DNA of 64,000 nucleotides from Laetiporus sulphureus 93-53 (GCF_001632365.1 NW_024468538.1:109746-173745), one strand, 5' to 3'; shown: positions 24,388-37,055, counted from the stretch's first letter. Translations and numbers: made by a program. Notes: a model not told the origin generated them from the letters alone.

Positions 24388-25393
24388 CATTCCACCTTTG
24401 CACATAACCGATACCTTTTCCTTTTGATGATACCAGAGGACTGCGAGAACGCGTATATGCTACTGCACTGTATCACACTCTTCGGAAGTTCGTTTGTATC
24501 ACACATAGTTCTGTTATCCACATTCGCTATTAAGCTTCACAGGGCACAAGTTCTTAGCACGGCTGATGCCATGAAACTGATGCTGATTGTGTTACACTCG
24601 CACGTATAATTGACCGACTTTGACCCTCGAGCAGGGCGAATGAGCACGACACGACAAAGCCATGCGCATACAACCTCAACATCCTCTTTCGTTATTGCTT
24701 TCGGATACCATGCTCGTAGTGGAGCTCCGCTTCAGGCAACTATGCTAGGTAGTACGAGATCCGCGCGCGCTTGAGACAATATTATAATAAACTGTCGATC
24801 TGTCCAGAAAAACGTCCTTATTTTTCATCCATCTTCGCTCCAGCTGTATCAGAACACAGCATTGAGTGATCTGCGTCTGCGATATACCACGACCATCCGG
24901 CTCGAGGAGCATTCCCTGGCGAACAGTTCGAGGAATTGATCGCTTGTTGACTATCACCGCCTGGATGGCGAGCAGCGGAGTTGGACGTCTGAGCCTTCAT
25001 AGGACCCTCGTTCACGTTCACAGATGTGGCATGAAAGTGGTATGTCAGCAGATGGTTCGATTAAGCTCAGCATGGGTAATATATGGACTGACGGAATAGC
25101 GCAGATGCTATACGGACATCCTGACAGCTTTGTATCACCCACCTGTTTCTTGTGGCCTGGCGTGCATCCATTCGGTGAAGCCACAAGGCTAGCCTGTTAT
25201 CCCGAATCATCTGGTATAGCCTCAAGCTTCAACACTAATCAACATGGCCCTGCTCTTGCTGTGCACGCACTGTGCTCGTAGCAGGCGAAGGGGTGCTATG
25301 TACATGTGCACGCGTAATGTGAGCGATCAAGCATTGTCATCCCTTGTCTTCTCCATGACCGCCAATTTGCAGCATGAGCATACTGCTCGGCAC
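24388..25393. other. intergenic, nothing assigned
   Basis: No gene recognised between the transporter and the first duplicated F-box unit. Short overlapping frames only. Confidence 0.45.
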
Positions 25394-28123
25394 GGTTTCT
25401 CTGGCTGACAGCTCAAGGAATCAGCCACTTTGTCCACCATCACGACCTGGATGTTCGGTGCGACGGTGCCCGAGATGGTTGTCCTTGTGTGCAGACGCTT
25501 CTCGCATCACGGAGGTGACACGAATGCGGTGTATCGATGAACAACACTTCCTGTCAAGCCTTGGGCTGTGATTGTGGGATTGAGGGAGCACAGCTCCTAG
25601 GCATTCGGGTGCCTGGACCGTGATGCGTTTCCATCTGCATCTTGCTGACCCGCGTGCATGCGTCCTGTGCGGACTGCGATCATATCAAGAGGCTTCTGGT
25701 CGGACACTGTACATGGGAGATCAGATGAGCTTCCCGAATCTCCATCCGTTAGCGAGATGCGTGAGACCTTGAGTCTGCATGCGCATGAACTGTATGAACG
25801 GACTGAAGGACGCACATACCGACTGAAATAAAATGAAATAGTCGCACTATGTGTGTCGCGTCTCAAATTATTTGCCCATATTTGCAGCTGCCCAGGTACG
25901 CATGGTTCTTGCCTGGTCGACCGCTGCATATACCACTGAGTCGTTCATCATCAATAAACAGATGGCATGCGTACAGCACCTTCAGAAAGCACCCACGTCG
26001 AGCAATGATTATGTGTGTGAACACGGCTGTGCATTGCGGGGCAGTGTAGGGGATTCCGGCATACAGAGACACGTTGCAATGGGACGACATGAAAATATAT
26101 ATATATTGCAAGTGCCGGCTTGGGAATCCACACCCGGGAGCATCCTTTGCCACTCTCTACTCCAATGCTATGAAGTCCATCAAACAGAAGCTGAAACGGC
26201 TCGAGGACAGGACGAAAAAATGGAGACTCAACTCACGACGGCTCGTACGAATAGTGAGTTGGCGGACTTCGTGCATACTTCCCGACCATTACCGACCATT
26301 CACATGCTGCGCTGCATTAGATCAAGGGCAAGGTTAAAGCAGGCCGTGCGGGCACATGCAAGGTGGAAGCAGTAGCCACGGGAACTTTTCCGCAGCTTCC
26401 GGTCGAGGTGTGGGAGAACGTGATCAACCATCTTTGGGATGATCAGGATGCTTTGGAGGTGTGCATTTGCGTCTGCCGAGCGTGGTACCCTCCGAGTCGC
26501 TTCCACTTGCACAGGCAGATCAATATTGGGAGTGTCCAGGGTGTAAAGGCCTATGTGAAGGTGCTGAAGCAGACGCCCGAGTGGTCGGGGTGGGCGCACG
26601 ATATGACCGTAGGATGCAAGGATCTGTCAGTACTGTGGCCGGCGGCGCTCCTGCTCGCTCGCAAGCTGCCCCGGCTCGTGCGGCTCACAATCAAGGATTC
26701 AGAGTGGAAGCCATGGACGATGCACAAAGACATCTTCCTGCATCTTTCGGCGTTCTCCATCACTCGCCTCGATCTGTTTCATGTCACATTCCCATCACTC
26801 ACCGTCTTTGGGCGCCTCGTCTGCACCCTGCCAGGCCTGGTCGAGCTCAAATGTGACCGTCTGAATTTCACACATGACCACTTCCACCATGAGACATTTG
26901 GTCTATATGACAATCGCCTCAAGATCAGGTCTTTGTCACTCCAAGGAGGTCTATACGTGAGACCTAACAAACTCATCGACTTTCTTGCTCATCCTTGCAT
27001 CTCGAACACCTTGCAGAAACTCGTCATCGATGTTTCAATCTATATCGCTGAATCACAATACGAATGGGGATGTCAGCGATTGTTGGATGCTGCATCTGGC
27101 TCACTCTCAGAACTGCGATTGGATCTTCCGCCCTCAATACCACGAGGAGACGAAAAGGTGTCTGCTGCAGGTGTGTACTCTGGTTTCATTAAGCATTTCT
27201 ACTAATCAGAGTCTCTCCACATTCAGCGCTATCCTTCGCTTATAATACCTCACTGCGGAGACTATGGCTAACATTTTATGATATTTCTCGAAACCTGGAC
27301 CCGTTGAGTCAAGTCTTACTTTCAATCAAGTCAGGCGAGCTCCGAGAAATTGTGATCGTATTCCGTTGGAGTTCAAGCGCAATCGAAATCAATGAATTGA
27401 AGAACAAAATGAAGGACTTGCTCACAATCTATAAGACTGCTCTCTACGAAAAGATAGACAAATATCTTGCATCTGACTCGTTCGGAGTGCTGAGCAGAGT
27501 AGAATTTGCACTTTCACCCTGGCATGTGCGATTTGAAGGCCGCGTTGTGGACGATACAGTGATCAAGGAGCTGTGGAAGCAGAACCTTCCATTGTTATTC
27601 CCACGATTGACCGAGCGAGGTATCTTCCGGTGAGTATCCCATATATCACACCTAGACTCATGCATTCATCTGTGTCGTGATATTGGGACTGCAGCGCCAC
27701 AGTGAGGGGACTTTGGTACGAAGGAAACTTTTGATCACCACGGCCATTATATCTCCAGCGGATGCTTCTCGTCTTCATGGGCTTGTCCGCACTCTGGCAA
27801 CATGCTGAAATGGACCGCGAAAGCTTCTATCCTCATCTCTCCGGCTTTCCGAAGGGTCATACGGTCCTGCACGTTCTTGATTACCCATCATGGTTTCCTT
27901 CCGCAAGTCCCTACTCCATCATCTGCGAATTCCAGCATCTGATACCCTGCGCACTGCCATCGCCGTCCGCACACTCAGACATCCCTGTTCTCCATCTCGT
28001 CTCCATCTCGTCTCTACCTCTTCCAGACCGTATGCTCCGCCAGCAATCCCTCATCCCACGACCGCTATATTCCCAACTCATACGCTCTCAAGTACGCGTT
28101 ACTTGCTGGAATCAACCCACAAG
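25394..28123 (+). repeat. segmental duplication, copy 1 (F-box unit)
   Basis: Similar to 31094-34019 in the same orientation, about 5.7-5.9 kb apart. Shared landmarks outside the coding region include the upstream GGACACAGCTCCTAG-like block (about 25586 against 31269), a CACGTTGCAATG block shortly before the gene (26072 against 31966), and GCTGGAATCAACCCACAAG at the 3' limit. The unit covers the promoter, F-box gene and ~400 bp downstream. The two copies have diverged by many substitutions and indels. Confidence 0.8.
26170..27734 (+). CDS. F-box protein with LRR-like C-terminal region
   Basis: Putative substrate-recognition subunit of an SCF ubiquitin ligase. Four exons (26170-26253, 26321-27170, 27227-27629, 27695-27734) sum to 1377 nt, 458 aa. 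A basic N-terminus (KQKLKRLEDRTKKW) precedes the F-box FPQLPVEVWENVINHLWDDQ, followed by CICVCRAWYPPSRFHLHRQI. The rest is made of leucine-rich segments such as LPRLVRLTIKDSEW and LPGLVELKCDRLNF, typical of the large basidiomycete F-box/LRR family, ending in LLFPRLTERGIFR plus a 13-residue last exon, RATVRGLWYEGNF when the split codon is counted. The same last exon is conserved in the second copy, supporting the splice at 27629. An alternative start at 26074 in the same frame is possible. The frame is intact throughout, in contrast to the duplicate at 32066. Confidence 0.8.
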
Positions 28124-28989
28124 GTCTCCATAGCAGCCAGGAGATCTTGGTAAGAATTCTATAAAAGACGTCTATCCGACCGTTTCGTCGTCTTCACGGC
28201 GATGCAAGGAGCGCTTATTCTACGGAGCTAATCTAGAAGCGCAGGAAATTTCCGCACTTGCAAGTGATTCGATACGAACACAGCAGACCTATCGGATGCA
28301 TCTCTTAAAGGCGCAGGGCCCTCTCGCAGGGAACGATTCCGACCGACGAACGCGGAAAGAAATTCTTACACCATCCTCCTTTATAACCTGCATCCGCTCG
28401 TTCATCTCCTTTACCCTGAGTTCGACCTCGACCTCGATTTCCCTCTTTGGACACACAGTTCCTGATCAGCCCACCACACAGCACAACGACGATGAACCCT
28501 TGCTCACCTCGATCTATGCAAGCGAGAACCCGCACATGGGCACATTTTCGGACTGTCCAGTAGCATCAATGAGCGTCGGAGGCCTCGATTTCCTGTGCGC
28601 GTGACGGGATCCAACCATTTTTTGACTCAGCGATTCACCCGCAATTCTCTCGCATCGGAGGGCCCCACAGCGCGGACCGGTTTCGTGAAGGCCTCGGGAT
28701 TATGAGAAGAATAAAGCCTACAGATGGAAATGTCATTGAAGTGCACCAGAGGCTGTCCACCGGCGGACGAGCACATAAATGATGGCATCCTTGGGAGACC
28801 CTGTCAAATGCAACGTGAGGCGCAAAGGCGTGCGTATGTACAAATCGTTCGACCGGAGGCGTACGGCGGCTGTGTATTGGATGACTGCAAAATGCTCGCG
28901 CCTGCCATCCCGCGGCCACTAATTCATCCCCCAGCCTCAATCTCCCTCTTCCCCTGAAAGTCGAACATATATTTCAAGTCAGCCTGGCC
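28124..28989. other. intergenic after duplicated unit
   Basis: No gene identified. A plus-strand frame of 102 codons (28296-28604) is Ser/Thr-rich and unrecognised. Confidence 0.4.
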
Positions 28990-29491
28990 CCACCAGACAT
29001 CCCACCAGCAGACTCTTTCGGAAATGGCGTACACTCACTCTCCTTGAGCTGTGCGTGAGCGAACTGGGGACCGAGATATATGCACGCATCGTCCACATGC
29101 ACAGACAGCAGCGCATGCCAGTGGTCGTTCTCTACCCGCACGGCGAGACCCTATCATTCTCGATCCAGCAGTCCAGCGCTATAGCTATATGCCGGCCGCG
29201 TTCACAAAGTGGAGCGGAACCCCAAGATTGGCCTGCGCAGACGGAGATGTTGTCGATGCGCGCTGTTTGCAGGGGGGTGGAGAGGAGTATCATGACGTCC
29301 TCGGTGGCCTACTGATTATCGTGAGAGAGCCGCAGGCACACGGATGTAGGGATCGGAGACGAACGATGGCGGTGCGTTCGAGGACGGGGATGCATACACA
29401 GTATCTTTTGGTAGACGGCGTCAACATATGGGATTGCATGCATGAGCTGCTCCAGATCGGGATGAGATTGGATGTCGAGCCGCTTACATAG
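28990..29491 (+). pseudogene. F-box/LRR-type gene remnant, C-terminal part
   Basis: Pieces in different plus-strand frames resemble the C-terminal part of basidiomycete F-box/LRR proteins: FRKWRTLTLLELCVSELGTE and IYARIVHMHRQQ in one frame, then EEYHDVLGGLLIIVREPQAH and WDCMHELLQIGMRLDVEPLT in another, ending at 29491. The change of frame has no good intron to explain it, and no F-box was found upstream, so this looks like a decayed relative inside the F-box array. Identification is by general pattern only. Confidence 0.38.
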
Positions 29492-29564
29492 CCTGCAAGG
29501 ATTCGGGCCTTTATCTATTGACTGCTCGAGATTAGTATCGTTCCATGGATCGTGTGTACATGAA

Positions 29565-30038
29565 TCAGAAAACTAACTTCCTAGATCGCTTATCCTGAGA
29601 CGTACACACGGATAATTTGCAGCTCTCTGATCCAATGAAATTCTTATCTTCCGCCACACTTCGACTATCTTCTCCTTCAACGAGTGCTCCGCCAATTTCT
29701 TGGCTTAATTTTCGGATCACTGGAGGGTCATTGAAGGCGATTCTCACTGACGTAGGAAAGTAAACGCGACCTTTCTGTTGAATTTGTAATCCAGCTGAGC
29801 GTTCGTGAAGAGCCGAAGCAGTTGGCGGCCGGGAATGCTTGTCATGTTAGGGTTGTCAAAGTCATACCATTAGACTAAGGTTTCTCGTACCAAACACGCG
29901 TGTCTCGTCGTCATTCAGAGACCCGCGCGTGCTGGACCTCACACGAACCACACACCATGGATGCCTCCAGCCTCTGAAGGGTGCGAACGACTCGATCAAT
30001 GTCACAGACAGCCCGTCTGGCACTCGAGCATTGTTCAT
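29565..30038 (-). CDS. hypothetical protein, probable gene 3' part
   Basis: Minus-strand frame from the ATG at 30038 reads MNNARVPDGLSVTLIESFAP and on through RGSLNDDETRVFGTRNLSLM. A small intron after that methionine (GTATGA donor) would join it to the frame with RVYFPTSVRIAFNDPPVIRK and the ending KLSVCTSQDKRSRKLVF, stop at 29565. The proposed intron is only about 30 nt, shorter than usual, so the junction is uncertain or the gene is damaged. I recall similar unnamed agaricomycete proteins but cannot name a domain. Upstream exons to the right are possible. Confidence 0.35.
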
Positions 30039-31093
30039 TTCTGCATGCGTGATAGTCAGTATTTAAAACAACCAGATGGCAAGCCAGTCAATATGACAGA
30101 AATACACTCACAATCTTCGTATTTATCGCGGGTGTCTGATGCTTGATCTGCAATCGAGCAGAATATATCAAAAAGAAAAGATCGAGTAAGAGGAGCTTTG
30201 CTAGCCTGCCATGGAGGCGAATGGAGATGGTATGGGTACCGCGAGACAGTGCGACGTGGGTCATCGCAAAGACGGAGTACTAACTAGCTATAGTGTGCCG
30301 CGGAAACGATCAAAACCCATATGCACCACGAGAAACTCGAGCCTAGCATACCGTCGCAAGCGATCAACTCCCGCTACCACAGCCTGAATACCACAAGACC
30401 GCCCATCACCGAGACGTAGGAGTGCCTAAACCTACATCACGCTCCTCTTCAATAAGCTCGCGCTTTCTAAGAGCGCCGACTTTGCGCCGACTACACGTGA
30501 GGCGAAAACTCGAAGTTCAGCATTGTTCACGATAGGTCGAGTGTCCGGAAACTATCGTTTCTGAGTTTCAGAAAGCGAAGGAGGCAAGTGCAAATCACTT
30601 CTCATTGAACGACTGGCTATATATCTGCTGACCTCCCTCTGTCAGAGAAGCAGATATTTTGTAGTCTGCCCAGGGGAGACAAACTGGAGGCTGGTGCAAA
30701 CAAAGGTCGTTGAGCATGAGTTCGATCTGCGTAACTCCTCGGTGAGCTCGACTTTCGAAAAGACCAAGTGCAATGGACTGTGGCGGTCACAGTACTTCAA
30801 CGTGCTCCTGTCGTTCTTGCTCGCAGACATCACACTCATAGCTGGGCTTTCTCCTGGTTCAGGCACTTGTACTAGGTACAAAATGCACGCACGCATCATG
30901 TGAGTTCCTTGTCAAACGTGTTCTCTGCCCTGTTTTCTCCATTGCAGGCGATTTCTCATCGTGCGTTGCTCGTTGTCAACTTAACTTCGTTCCGACCGTT
31001 GTTCATCAGGACCTTATCTTGCCGGATTGCAACACCGTACACGTCAACGGCCCTCACGATCACGATCTGCAGCGTGAGCATGCAGCTCGATGA
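30039..31093. other. intergenic, nothing assigned
   Basis: Between the hypothetical gene and the second duplicated unit. A few candidate splice-like sites but no recognisable coding sequence. Confidence 0.4.
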
Positions 31094-34019
31094 AGTTTCT
31101 CTGACCAGCGGCTTCAGGATTCAAGTTGTGGACTGGCACTGCCTGGACATTCGGCGCGAGAGATGGCTGTCCTGTCTGCAGATTTCCTAGCCTCACGGAC
31201 GCGGTATGAATGCGGTGCGTCGATGAATCCTTCCTGTCTAACCCTGCGCTGTGAACATGAGATTGACGGGACACAGCTCCTAGTAGGTGCCTGAATGGCG
31301 ATGCGTTTCCTGCGTGCGTGTTGCGAACCGCCGCCGCCCGTCCTGCGCAAGCTGTGATGTTGGTATAGCGATCCGCACACTAGAAGCTTACCCTCACCGG
31401 CATGGACAGGTAGGCTGCTGCATGGCCGCACTCGTGGTGTCCGAGCCAGTGCGGAGATATGATTGCCTTGATGAAGCACGGGCGATTTTACCATATGCGG
31501 TCTGATACCATCGATCCGATACCATATTCTGGAAAGAAGTGAACGCGGCAAAGCACGGCACACCAAAGCCACTCCAGCCTTGCGCCTTTCCCTCCCTCTG
31601 CTTGGCAGTGATCGCAGCTGCGATGGATGTTGAGGCCTGAGGTGCAGTGCGTCGATGATGCTATGCAAGACGCTAGTCCTTCCGTTCCTAGAGTCGTTGC
31701 GTACTTCGAAGCGGCGCTGTGATGTACGCACGTCCTTCTAGTCGGGTGCTGTATGTGGGACATTCAAAGAGCTTCACGGATGTCTACCCGTCTGCAAGGT
31801 GCATGAAATCTTGAGTATGCATACTTAATGTCCATGAAGTGTATGAACGCACTTTCCGATGAACTGATCGCGGTATGCATGTCTTGCCTCGCGTTTTATC
31901 TGCAGCCGCCGGGATACACATGACCGTGCCTCGTGTGTGGGTTCTAGAAGATATCGCATACGGAGGCACGTTGCAATGCGATGCGATGAATACATATATT
32001 TGGAGAGCCGACCTTGAAAATCTCACCTGCGAGCATCTGCGCTGCGACCACTCGACACCAACGCCATGGCATCCTCCGAACAGCACCTGAAACACATCGC
32101 GGAAGCTTCAGGAGACAAGGTACAAAGGCTTGCACCAACAGTGAGTGGGAAAGCTCTACGCATGCGTCCTTGACCCTTTAGCTTTTTGTGCTATGCTGTG
32201 TTAGGTCAGTGGCGGAGCAGGGCCGGTTGCACTGGCTCGCCCGCGAGGAGCGAGGAGACCTCTGCCGCAGCTTCCGATGGAGGTGTGGGAGAACGTGATT
32301 GACCATCTGTGGGATACCCAGGATGCTTTGAGGCAGTGCATCTTTGTCTGCCGAGCGTGGCACCCTCGCAGTTGTTTCCACTTGCGCATGCAGATCAAGA
32401 TCAAAAGTGTCGAGGATGTGAAGGCGTATGCAAAGATGCTGAAGCAGACGCCGAAGTGGTCGGGGCGGGCGCACGATATGACTATGATCATTACCAAAAA
32501 TTGACAGATCTGTCGACGTCAGCACTGTGGATGGCGGCAATCATGCTCGCTCCCATGCTGCCCCGGCTCGAGCGGCTCACAATTTATGCTTCAGCGTGGG
32601 GGCCGTCGACGATGCATAGCGACATCTTCCTGCCTCTATCTCAAACATGTCACATTCCCGTCGATCACCGTTTTTGGGCGCCTCGTCTCCGCCCTGCCAG
32701 CCCTGGTTGAGCTCAAATGCAACTACGTGGACTTCACACACGACCACTTTCACCACGATGCATTTGGTTTGAATGACAATCGCGTCAAGATCAGGTTCAT
32801 GTGGCTCGAGCCAATCGAATGCACATCAGAGACACTCATCGACTTCCTTGCTCATCCTTCCATCTCGGGTCACTTGCGAAAACTCATCTTCATAGGTGCA
32901 AGGTATAATCACCCACTTACTAAACAGAAATCGCAGCAAATGCTGAAGATTGGCTCTGGCTCACTCTCGGATCTGCGATTGGATTTGGAATACTACAAAC
33001 CATACACAAAGCCAAAGGTGCTTGCTGCAGGTGCGCACTCTGCTTTCATGTAGGCACCTCCGCTAACCAGAGTCTCTCTAGGTTTAGCTCGGACATCTTT
33101 CAGTGGCCACACCTCACTGCAGAGACTATGGCTACAATTTACTTGTATCCAGCAATATTTCGACCTGGATACATTGTATCAAGTCTTGTGTTCAATCCAC
33201 TCAGACCAACTTCGAGAAATCGTGATAGTTTTCAATTGGTTTGCGCAATACGACCCTTCAGGCAATGGAACGAAGAGAGAACTGGAGCACGTGTTTCAAA
33301 CTTACGAGCCCGCCCATCACGAAGAGATGGACGGCCATTTTTCATCTGATTCATTCAGGATGCTGAGCAGAGTAGAATTTGCACTTATACGTCTTGGAAG
33401 TAGATTCGGAGATACCAATGCGGCAGACGCAGAGGCCGAGGAGCAGTGGAGGCAGCAACTTCCACCATTATTCCCACAACTGACTGAGCGAGGTATCTTC
33501 CGGTGAGCTTCCCGCATTTTGTGCCTAGACTCACGCGTTCATCTGCATCGTCATATTGGAACTGCAGCGCCACAATGGCCGATCTTTGGCGGGAAAATGG
33601 CTTTTGATCATCGCAGCCGTTGTATCTCCAGCAGATGCTTCCTGCGTTCATGGTCTTGTCTCCACTCTGGCAACAATGAAGGGCATGCTCAAGTGACCTG
33701 CGAATGCGTCGGCCATCGTCTCCCCCGCTCTTCGAAGTGTCATACGGTCCTGCACGTTTTTGGCTACGTACCGCGATTCCTTTCCCAATCCCCCCGTCCG
33801 CACATATCACGCGCTATTACATAACATATCTGCGAATTCGAGTATCCGGTTTCCTGCATACCGCCACCACCATTCGAACACTCAGGCATATTTATTCTCC
33901 GTGTCGTCTCCACTCCTTCTCAACCGTATGCTCCGCCAGCAAACGTTCATCTCACGACAGTTATGTTTCCCATCGATACATTTTCAAGTATGCGCTATCC
34001 GCTGGAATCAACCCACAAG
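31094..34019 (+). repeat. segmental duplication, copy 2 (F-box unit)
   Basis: Direct-orientation relative of 25394-28123, including the regulatory region, the F-box gene with identical intron positions, and the downstream stretch ending at ACCCACAAG. The limits were set where the eye-alignment stops. Confidence 0.8.
32066..33607 (+). pseudogene. F-box/LRR gene copy 2, frame-broken
   Basis: Duplicate of the F-box gene at 26170. Exon 1 (32066-32140) joins exon 2 at 32205; the F-box reads LPQLPMEVWENVIDHLWDTQ with FVCRAWHPRSCFHLRMQI after it. Two lesions interrupt exon 2. At about 32490 the frame is lost in ATTACCAAAAATTGACAG, with TGA at 32502 ending translation in the first frame. Near 32640-32655 about 26 nt present in copy 1 are missing, which returns the sequence to the original frame. 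After that the gene is intact: VTFPSITVFGRLVSALPAL, the intron at 33030, FSSDSFRMLSRVEFALIRLG and the conserved last exon ending at 33607. Truncation after about 100 residues would leave an F-box-only product. Confidence 0.75.
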
Positions 34020-35589
34020 ACAACGTTAATGATAATCAATTCGATTGGTATCATTCGAAGTTGCAGTTGCGGGAGGACCTCCGACTCGGGCGAATGACTC
34101 GTGATGCGACGGCGAACGACCCTCATATATCGATCACAGCCGGAATGTACAGTGTCAAGGTAGCCTCGTCATGCGATTCATCGGGGCGATACAATAGCGA
34201 CCGGACAGCACAACTCGAATTCAAACCAACAGCTTTCGCGACAAGTACCTTTCAACGGCCGAACGCGCAAATGAACTCTCACATCCTCCTTCCCTGCAAC
34301 CGGCGGTTGCTCAACCGCCATCTTTCTTCCATCCCCAACTCAATCGCACGATTCCCATACAGCGCGCGGCACGACCACTAGCGCCAGCCATCCCATCAGC
34401 ACGGCGCTCAAGGAACGACGTGCATTCGCTCGTCTTGATCATCGTGAGCACGAATTCGCGCATGAGGCGTCGTTACCCATGAGCGTCAACACACACGAGT
34501 GGCCCAAGATCTCCTACGCACGTAACGGGATCTATCTTCCTCGATCCAGTGCGCCGGCTGGAACTTCCTGATATCAAAGCTTTCGAAACGCGCGGCAGGC
34601 GGTGACGATATCGACGCACGGGCGCGGAACGCCGCTCGCACGGAAATGGAGAGTGGCATGATGCTTCCTACATCCGCGCGACTCCATCCATCACATTCGG
34701 CATGACGGCGGGCCACTGAGTTCGACGACCTCAGGATGCACCCACAGCATCTACTTGATGATTGCGTCAAGGTATATGGCGCATGAGCTAGTTGTTCCCG
34801 CGTCGAACAGATACCTCATCAAGTGTATGAACCGCTCACGTAGCTTGCGCTGGACGCCAAGCTGCTTGAAAATCTCACTGGGCTCGATGAGGCATCGCTG
34901 TGCATCTCGTGCGTTTGACGTCCGTTGAGCGGGAGGTTTGGACGGGAAGTGTTGATGGAGCCACTGAATCAGGTGGAGTGTTGTGAATGTCGTGGATGGA
35001 TCGGAGTTGCATTGGCTCGCTATATGTTGTCGCGTACCCGGCATGTTTTAGGACTTTATTTAATGATAGCGCGAGATTGGTACTGTTTCACGGTTTATGT
35101 CTTTATTTGATTAGGCAGTATACCCGGGCCCTTTTACGATCACTTGCACCAGCCCAAGTCAGAACACATACGCACCATTTCGAAGATACTCCAATTCTCT
35201 ATCACGCCTTCGACATAATTTCCTCTCTTCGAACATTTGCAGTGACCCGTCCACGATTTGCTTGGTCTTCTCATCCAGGAGTTGAGGGACTAGAGGAGCA
35301 ATGAGAGTGCGTTCTCGAGGGTTGAGGCGGCGAGTCTAAGGATTTTCTTTTTTTTTTCGTCGATATTGGTCTGAACTCCCAAGAGCGCATCGCAGCACTC
35401 GGAGATGGAGAATCACTTACTCTTCAGGATGCCATATTCGTGCAAGAAACCTCCGATGCTGAGCGTATCCAGCTTGGTTGGGTTCTAGAACTGCTCAGCA
35501 GAAATATGCTGCTGTGTTGATCGGCCCTTCAGTGGTAGATCAGGAATGGGACACACGCTAGTCCGGCGAGAATATTCTCGCCAGACAAA
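34020..35589. other. gene-poor region
   Basis: No gene identified. Several open frames of 60-100 codons on both strands (for example minus 35044-34751, minus 34770-34486) are unrecognised. A T-rich homopolymer run lies near 35345-35360. Confidence 0.4.
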
Positions 35590-36347
35590 GCTTCAAAAGA
35601 TGCCAATACAGATTCTGAGTGGAGAAATAGCCGGTAACCCATTGTAGAAAGGTCTCGATGGGTCGTTGTTCTGGAGGAATTCTAGGATTCGACATGGGGC
35701 TCCGTGGTCCGTCCTCAGTCGGCAACTTTCCCCCCTCTTGGGAAGAGCGGGACGTCTAATAGGCTCATGCGCATATATTAAGGAAGCTTGCTGTACCACA
35801 GAGGAAGTCATCGACTCACCAAGAATTGATGCACGTACGAAGGTACCTCCCCAGTATGGCCTGCTGTGGCGCCGATTATTCCCCCGCGTGAGCAAGGAAT
35901 GAAAGCGTGCGGTTGAAGCCAGAATCGTTAGTCCGCCCTCTGTTCCGTCGGGTCCATCGCTGGTCTAGTGGAGTTGAAAGCGGCGGGACCTGCTCTTTCT
36001 GAATGAGCCATGCACGAATGCAGCCAACTTGTTCCCTGTCTGGCTATCTTCCTCGACTCTCAGTGCAGCTATCTACTCAGATGTATACGGCGTGAAGCCC
36101 GGACAGTCCTTTAACGTCAAAGCAACGAGACGTAGGTTATGCTGGGCAGCGAATTATAACATTGGCCGATAGATGGCTGTTGATGAGCTCAGTGAAAGAG
36201 GTCACATGGGGAGACTTCGACCTTACCGCTGTGGAATACCGCGCCGTGAATCGGGGTGAGACTCTTGTAAACCTGGGAGCCACGGGGTGTACATATGTCT
36301 TCGTGATATAGTTCTGCGCCGTTGGTAGTCACCGGTGCGAGCGGCAT
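35590..36347 (-). pseudogene. alpha/beta-hydrolase fold protein, pseudogene
   Basis: From an ATG at 36347 the minus strand reads MPLAPVTTNGAELYHEDICT, then GSQVYKSLTPIHGAVFHSG, the start of an alpha/beta hydrolase with the HG oxyanion-loop motif. After a plausible intron comes AAQHNLRLVALTLKDCPGFT followed by PYTSE, then an in-frame TAG (36075-36073) where relatives have a Glu codon, then IAALRVEEDS. Further left, fragments in shifted frames include GGLTIL (nucleophile region expected next but not readable) and, near 35600, PIETFLQWVTGYFSTQN. At least one nonsense codon and one or more frameshifts make it non-functional as read. Family identification is from these blocks; the exact subfamily and substrate are unknown. 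Confidence 0.6.
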
Positions 36348-37055
36348 GTTTTCCTGTGGGACCTGGTTGGGACAGTGGGTGTGCTACTCCATAACACTCT
36401 GGCGAGCATCACAAATACGCAACCGAAGAGTCAAATGGTTCTGCTGCTCCTCAATGCTCTTGTCATCTGCCAGGCTGTATGCGATGGTATAGCAAGATTG
36501 CTTATCACGAGCAGAGTCCGCTACTTAGTTTGACATGGCTTATTGGGAAGCAGCTGCATAGAATTGGTCGAGCACTTACCGAAAGCGACGGGCTGTGTCA
36601 ACTATACGGTGCATATCAACACTGACACGATCATGGTGATGGAAAACGTATGCAGTGGCAATTTCTGGCATGCTTGTTGAACGAATAGCCTTCACTCGTT
36701 ATCCGCCAACGTAATGGCCTTTTGTGGGATGGAGGGGATGATGTGGTATGCAGTCATTTGCGCAGATGGCGAATAACTACACACATGCGTATGCCAGCCA
36801 GATTGTTGATTCTTAAGGCTACGAAAATTCCACGACATCTGTGCGCGATGCTAGGTAGACGATACTATGTAGAGTGCTTACAATCCCGTGGGCGGGTGGC
36901 CACATGTGACCGTTACTGAAACCGAGTGTGCGCGTGACACGACGGCGTGACGAAGGCGTTTCTTCCTGAGGCGTCTGTCTTGTTTCGCCAACCCCATCTC
37001 TTTTATCAGACACAACTGACGTCTTGTCATATTAAGGATTAAGGAAGGGCTCAAA
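36348..37055. other. intergenic, divergent promoters
   Basis: Between the hydrolase remnant and the first MYND gene. No gene seen. Confidence 0.45.

Noticed and set aside
32490..32655. A possible intron that would rescue F-box copy 2
   Set aside because: No suitable GT-AG pair was found, and copy 1 has clear coding sequence at the same place.
33704..34381. Plus-strand frame of 225 codons after F-box copy 2
   Set aside because: Its first half is the shared 3' non-coding part of the duplicated unit, where copy 1 has stops in the equivalent frame; the rest is unrecognised.
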